A model generated the notes under the pieces. The model ran no database searches and was not told where the DNA came from. It saw only the letters and a list, made by a program, of their open reading frames with translations. A program made the position numbers and the translations under genes. Of a stretch of DNA of 10,444 bases, positions 7,842 through 10,444 are shown one piece after another; position 1 is the stretch's first letter, and each line of letters starts with the position of its first letter. This stretch comes from JBFLVQ01 sp040758525 (GTDB taxonomy: Bacteria > Acidobacteriota > Blastocatellia > Chloracidobacteriales > JADJPF01), in NCBI GenBank assembly GCA_040758525.1, contig JBFLVQ010000318.1:1-10444 (forward strand). Reading direction: 5' to 3'.

Positions 7842-8177
7842 TCAGCTTGCGGCGCGTTGATCCCTCATATATTGCTGGTCGGCAAAGCCACGCGTAAGGG
7901 CGTCAATCAGCTCACTATGTAGCCTATTAGCGATCTGTTGTGTTTGTGACAGATCGATAGTTGCCTGTTTATATTGCGTCTTTAATTTAGCAGAAGCGTT
8001 ATCACCTTTTTCACGTATTGCGTGATAAAGGCTACGCACCTGATCGAGCGCATGGTTACGTTGTTCTCGCGCTCCCAAGTATCGACGCATAAGCTGAGCT
8101 AGCTTGCTTTCCCTATATGATTGGTTTCTTTCGGTTGTCCTGCGGACTTGACTAATATTGTTACTAATAGTGGTCAC
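7842..8177 (-). CDS. Small charged helical protein of unknown function
   Basis: I do not recognise this family. The 111-residue product is very polar, with many Arg, Gln, Lys and Glu residues, almost no proline, and no membrane segment or signal peptide. From about residue 20 to 105 it reads as two long helices: YRESKLAQLMRRYLGAREQR and onward to about residue 57, a break at KGDNAS (57-62), then AKLKTQYKQATIDLSQTQQI and onward. An antiparallel coiled coil like small chaperones or FliJ-like proteins is possible, but no defining motif is seen. The start is GTG at 8177. An in-frame TAA about 40 bases upstream leaves no other standard start, and the ribosome binding site is weak. It is convergent with the sigma-factor gene and downstream of the Uma2 gene on the same strand, 147 bp away. 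The open frame is real, but whether it is expressed is uncertain. Confidence 0.5.
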   Translation of the reverse strand: MTTISNNISQVRRTTERNQSYRESKLAQLMRRYLGAREQRNHALDQVRSLYHAIREKGDNASAKLKTQYKQATIDLSQTQQIANRLHSELIDALTRGFADQQYMRDQRAAS

Positions 8178-8196
8178 CCTAAACTTGTAGTCTGCA

Positions 8197-8223
8197 ATAA
8201 TAATAGCAAGGAAATTTTAACAA
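8197..8223 (-). promoter_or_regulatory. Weak candidate promoter for the small helical protein gene
   Basis: On the - strand, TTGTTA (8218-8223) and TATTAT (8197-8202) are separated by 15 bases, shorter than ideal. They lie about 20 bases before the GTG start. The surrounding 8178-8324 spacer is AT-rich near this end. I see no other gene in the spacer and no clear terminator for the Uma2 gene. Confidence 0.22.
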
Positions 8224-8324
8224 ATAAAGTGGTAAGTGTGGAAGAGGCGAACATCTTTTCCACTTGCGCTGATGAGATCTTGAGCCGCGAAGCAGCGAAA
8301 TACCTTTAGACCGACACCTTACTC

Positions 8325-9002
8325 TTAAATCTGGTTTGGATCTTCACCTAATGCGCGTAAGCGAGCGGCCAGACGTTCAGCTCTTTGACTTTCCTCTTCG
8401 GCGCGTTCTTTACCAGTAGGAATGAGCATCCCCTGTTCATTACACCAACGCAACCAAGTTGCTTGTTTATGCTCAAATGTACCTTCCCATAGCATTAAGC
8501 CCAAATGCACAGTAGGCAATTGAGTATTGGTGCGCACCTGGTAAATGCCTGCGTACAGTTCGTAGATTGTTAAAATGTCAACTTGAATTTGCTTAAGTGG
8601 ATCAAAGATCACATAGTAACTCACACCCATATTGGCATAACGACGTAGTTTGTCACTGCCTTCTTTACCTTCACGGTTAGAGACAATCTCAATAACTACA
8701 TCGGGAGGTTTGCCAAACTCCCAAAGAAAATAACTGCGATGGCTCTTGTCCCACCAATCATCGGCAATCCGTACATCAAGACTCAGGAAGACATCTGGCA
8801 CAATGGCGGATAGATGTATGGAATGAAAGACACCAACGTTAGCAGCAACGAGAAAAGGGCGTCCTTCTCCTGGTCCAGACCAGGAGCTATAGAGGGGTTC
8901 AGTTAAGAGGCGATGTTGTTTTTCGGAAGCGAGACTATCTACTGGTGTATCATCCTCAGTAATTAACTGGTCAATTTTGATAGGGGTCTCTGTTTGAGAC
9001 AT
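8325..9002 (-). CDS. Uma2 family (DUF820) PD-(D/E)XK nuclease-fold protein
   Basis: Uma2 (DUF820) proteins have a restriction-endonuclease-like fold and are found in many copies in cyanobacteria and Chloroflexota. Their cellular role is not established. Signatures are IVPDVFLSLD (D70), PPDVVIEIVS (99-108, with D101 and E105), then K118 and Y122 in DKLRRYANMGVSYYVIFDP (117-135), the usual E-x-x-S...K...Y...GV..Y...DP pattern. The putative catalytic D, E and K are therefore kept. The C-terminal KERAEEESQRAERLAARLRA tail (198-217) is a charged helix common in this family. The ATG at 9002 (MSQTETPIKI) follows GGAG (complement of 9012-9015) at 9-base spacing. A TTG at 9017 would add five residues but overlaps the ribosome binding site. 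The product is 225 residues, a normal length. No methyltransferase or antitoxin partner is adjacent. Confidence 0.88.
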   Translation of the reverse strand: MSQTETPIKIDQLITEDDTPVDSLASEKQHRLLTEPLYSSWSGPGEGRPFLVAANVGVFHSIHLSAIVPDVFLSLDVRIADDWWDKSHRSYFLWEFGKPPDVVIEIVSNREGKEGSDKLRRYANMGVSYYVIFDPLKQIQVDILTIYELYAGIYQVRTNTQLPTVHLGLMLWEGTFEHKQATWLRWCNEQGMLIPTGKERAEEESQRAERLAARLRALGEDPNQI

Positions 9003-9052
9003 AATTGTGTTCTCCAAACAACCTTACGCATCCGTAGCGACATGCTTTTTTG

Positions 9053-9081
9053 ATTATCCCGCAATCGATCAGTATGCACAA
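9053..9081 (-). promoter_or_regulatory. Candidate promoter for the Uma2 gene
   Basis: On the - strand, TTGTGC (9076-9081) and GATAAT (9053-9058) are spaced by 17 bases, about 50 bases before the chosen Uma2 start. The -10 matches five of six consensus positions and the -35 only the first three. This suggests the Uma2 gene is not wholly dependent on transcription from the repeat-protein gene 140 bp upstream. Confidence 0.38.
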
Positions 9082-9142
9082 TATATTACAGCAATCTCAA
9101 CTCATAAAGCTTCAACTACGAAGAGAGCGCCAACCTTATTCC

Positions 9143-10444
9143 TTACGGCCACCAGCGAGAAACATCTTTGATTGCATTGTATGTTTCCATTAATGCTTGT
9201 TTACCGCCTAACTTAACAATTACTGGTGACAAACTAGATAAATCTGATAGCAAATCTTTGCGAATGCGCTTGGCTAACACTTCCAATGTTGATCTCCATA
9301 ATGGATATAGATCTGCTTGAAGCATCTTGATTAGCTGTGTTGCTATTGCTGCCATTGCCTTAGCGCGATATCCCTCATTACTTATCCATCGTGCTATTGC
9401 CAGCGCTTCTTTGACCTCTCCTACTATTGCCATCTGTGATGCTATTGCTGCCATTGCATGTGCGCGATATCCCTCATTACTTATCCATCGTGCTATTGCC
9501 AGCGCTTCTTGTAACACGGCTGTCTGTTCTATCCCTGATAGCTGTGATGCTATTGCTGCCATTGCACGTGCGCGATATTCCTCATTACTTATCCCTCGTG
9601 CCACTGCCAGCGCTTCTTGTAACACGGCTGTCTGTTCTGTCCCTGATAGCTGTGCTGCTATTGCTGCCATTGCATTAGCGCGATAATACTCATCTCTTAT
9701 CCCTCGCGCTATTGCCAGCGCTTCTTGTAATAGGACTGTCTGTTCTATCCCTGATAGCTGTGCTGCTATTGCTGCCATTGCATTAGCACGATAATACTCA
9801 TCATCTATCTCTCGCGCTATTGCCAGCGCTTCTTGTAATAGGACTGTCTGTTCTGTCCCTGATAGCTGTGCTGCTATTGCTGCCATTGCATTAGCGCGAT
9901 AATACTCATCATCTATCTCTCGCGCTATTGCCAGCGCTTCTTGTAACACGGCTGTCTGTTCTGTCCCTGATAGCTGTGCTGCTATTGCTGCCATTGCAGG
10001 TGCGCGATAATACTCATCATCTATCCATCGCGCTATTGCCAGCGCTTCTTTAACCTCTCCTACTATTGCCATCTGTGCTGCTATTGCTGCCATTGCACGT
10101 GCGCGATATTCCTCATTACTTATCCCTCGCGCTATTGCCAGCGCTTCTTGTAACACGGCTGTCTGTTCTGTCCCTGATAGCTGTGCTGCTATTGCTGCCA
10201 GTGCATTAGCGCGAGAAGGCTCATAACTTATCCCTCGCGCTATTGCCAGCGCTTCTTGTAACACGGCTGTCTGTTCTGTCCCTGATAGCTGTGATGCTAT
10301 TGCTGCCAGTGCCTCAGCGCGAGAAGGCTCATAACTTATCCCTCGTGCCACTGCCAGCGCTTCTTTAACCTCTCCTACTATTGCCATCTGTGATGCTATT
10401 GCTGCCATTGCCTCAGCGCGAGAAGGCTCATAACTTATCCCTCG
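9143..10444 (-). CDS. Large alpha-solenoid repeat protein, C-terminal part only (start lies beyond the window)
   Basis: The frame stays open to the right edge, so this is the last 433 residues of a longer protein. The start cannot be seen, and the Met codon at 10408 is only a repeat residue. The visible part is a partial unit (12 residues), ten complete repeats, and a 70-residue cap (9146-9355) that begins MAAIATQLIKMLQADLYPLW and ends NAIKDVSRWWP. Each repeat reads as two short helices, like AMAAIAAQL and AVLQEALAIAR, joined by a loop I.(D/N)E..RA. This is consistent with a TPR- or HEAT-like superhelix. Similar 'ALA.AR.I.DE..RA.AL.AIA' repeats are known to me from Chloroflexota and cyanobacterial proteins, often after NTPase or protease domains, but no such domain is visible here. 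There is no membrane segment. A scaffold or ligand-sensing role is inferred from the architecture only. Confidence 0.85.
   Translation of the reverse strand, partial: RGISYEPSRAEAMAAIASQMAIVGEVKEALAVARGISYEPSRAEALAAIASQLSGTEQTAVLQEALAIARGISYEPSRANALAAIAAQLSGTEQTAVLQEALAIARGISNEEYRARAMAAIAAQMAIVGEVKEALAIARWIDDEYYRAPAMAAIAAQLSGTEQTAVLQEALAIAREIDDEYYRANAMAAIAAQLSGTEQTVLLQEALAIAREIDDEYYRANAMAAIAAQLSGIEQTVLLQEALAIARGIRDEYYRANAMAAIAAQLSGTEQTAVLQEALAVARGISNEEYRARAMAAIASQLSGIEQTAVLQEALAIARWISNEGYRAHAMAAIASQMAIVGEVKEALAIARWISNEGYRAKAMAAIATQLIKMLQADLYPLWRSTLEVLAKRIRKDLLSDLSSLSPVIVKLGGKQALMETYNAIKDVSRWWP
9356..10444 (-). repeat. Tandem coding repeats of 108 bp and 99 bp
   Basis: Ten complete units and one partial unit follow one another without gaps inside the repeat-protein gene. 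In - strand order: partial 10444-10409; 99 bp at 10408-10310; 108 bp at 10309-10202 and 10201-10094; 99 bp at 10093-9995; five of 108 bp at 9994-9887, 9886-9779, 9778-9671, 9670-9563 and 9562-9455; 99 bp at 9454-9356. The long type carries LSGTEQTAVLQEAL; the short type carries MAIVGEVKEAL and is three residues shorter. By eye, the units at 9994-9887 and 9886-9779 differ at only four of 108 bases. Such near-identity points to recent duplication or gene conversion. It is not a CRISPR array, because the reading frame is kept and there are no unique spacers. Confidence 0.95.

Noticed and set aside
8121..8309. A 62-codon + strand open frame starting with TTG.
   Set aside because: It overlaps the start of the - strand helical protein gene, has a rare start and no clear ribosome binding site, and the product shows no recognisable motif.
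7065..9142. Insertion sequence, tRNA or attachment site at the junction between the nuo operon and the accessory genes.
   Set aside because: I found no transposase frame, no tRNA-like cloverleaf and no long terminal repeats there.
9327..9686. + strand open frames of 83 and 119 codons across the repeat array.
   Set aside because: They are antisense shadows of the repeats: the repeated DNA keeps other frames open, and the products are low-complexity Ala/Ile/Leu sequences.
9356..10444. A CRISPR-like array.
   Set aside because: The units are 99 and 108 bp, contiguous, without unique spacers, and translate in one continuous frame.

Overview
The window looks like chromosomal DNA from a bacterium, most likely a member of the Chloroflexota. 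This is inferred from the mix of protein families, not from a marker gene: a complex I membrane-arm operon, a small sigma factor whose region 4 contains the 'SIGPTRARCLQKL' signature, a Uma2-family protein with the 'RAERLAARLRALGEDP' tail, and an alpha-helical repeat protein of the 'EALAIAR.I.DE.YRA.AMAAIA' kind. Filamentous cyanobacteria share the last two traits, but their NDH-1 genes are arranged differently. Base composition is moderate by eye and fairly even along the window.

Positions 66-7064 hold six genes on the + strand, nuoH-nuoJ-nuoK-nuoL-nuoM-nuoN. They encode the proton-pumping membrane arm of NADH:quinone oxidoreductase. Gaps are 13-49 bp, with a ribosome binding site before most genes, so they are probably one transcript that begins upstream of the window. 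All the key lysine and glutamate residues of the antiporter-like subunits NuoL, NuoM and NuoN and of NuoK are present. The 23S-type ferredoxin subunit gene nuoI, which often lies between nuoH and nuoJ, is not there. nuoA and the peripheral-arm genes must lie upstream or elsewhere.

Positions 7065-7785 hold an AT-rich spacer with a perfect TATAAT hexamer and an inverted repeat, then a gene for a small two-domain sigma-70-family factor on the + strand. No anti-sigma gene is visible beside it. A hairpin-forming spacer (about 7781-7841) separates it from convergent genes.

Positions 7842-10444 are all on the - strand and look accessory. In - strand order they are: the C-terminal 433 residues of a large alpha-solenoid repeat protein that starts beyond the right edge; a Uma2-family PD-(D/E)XK protein of 225 residues with its own plausible promoter; and a 111-residue charged helical protein of unknown function. 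The repeat protein is the most unusual feature. It has ten complete, nearly identical units of two lengths (36 and 33 residues), plus a partial one, and ends in a 70-residue non-repeated cap. Amino acid variation is concentrated in one short patch per repeat.
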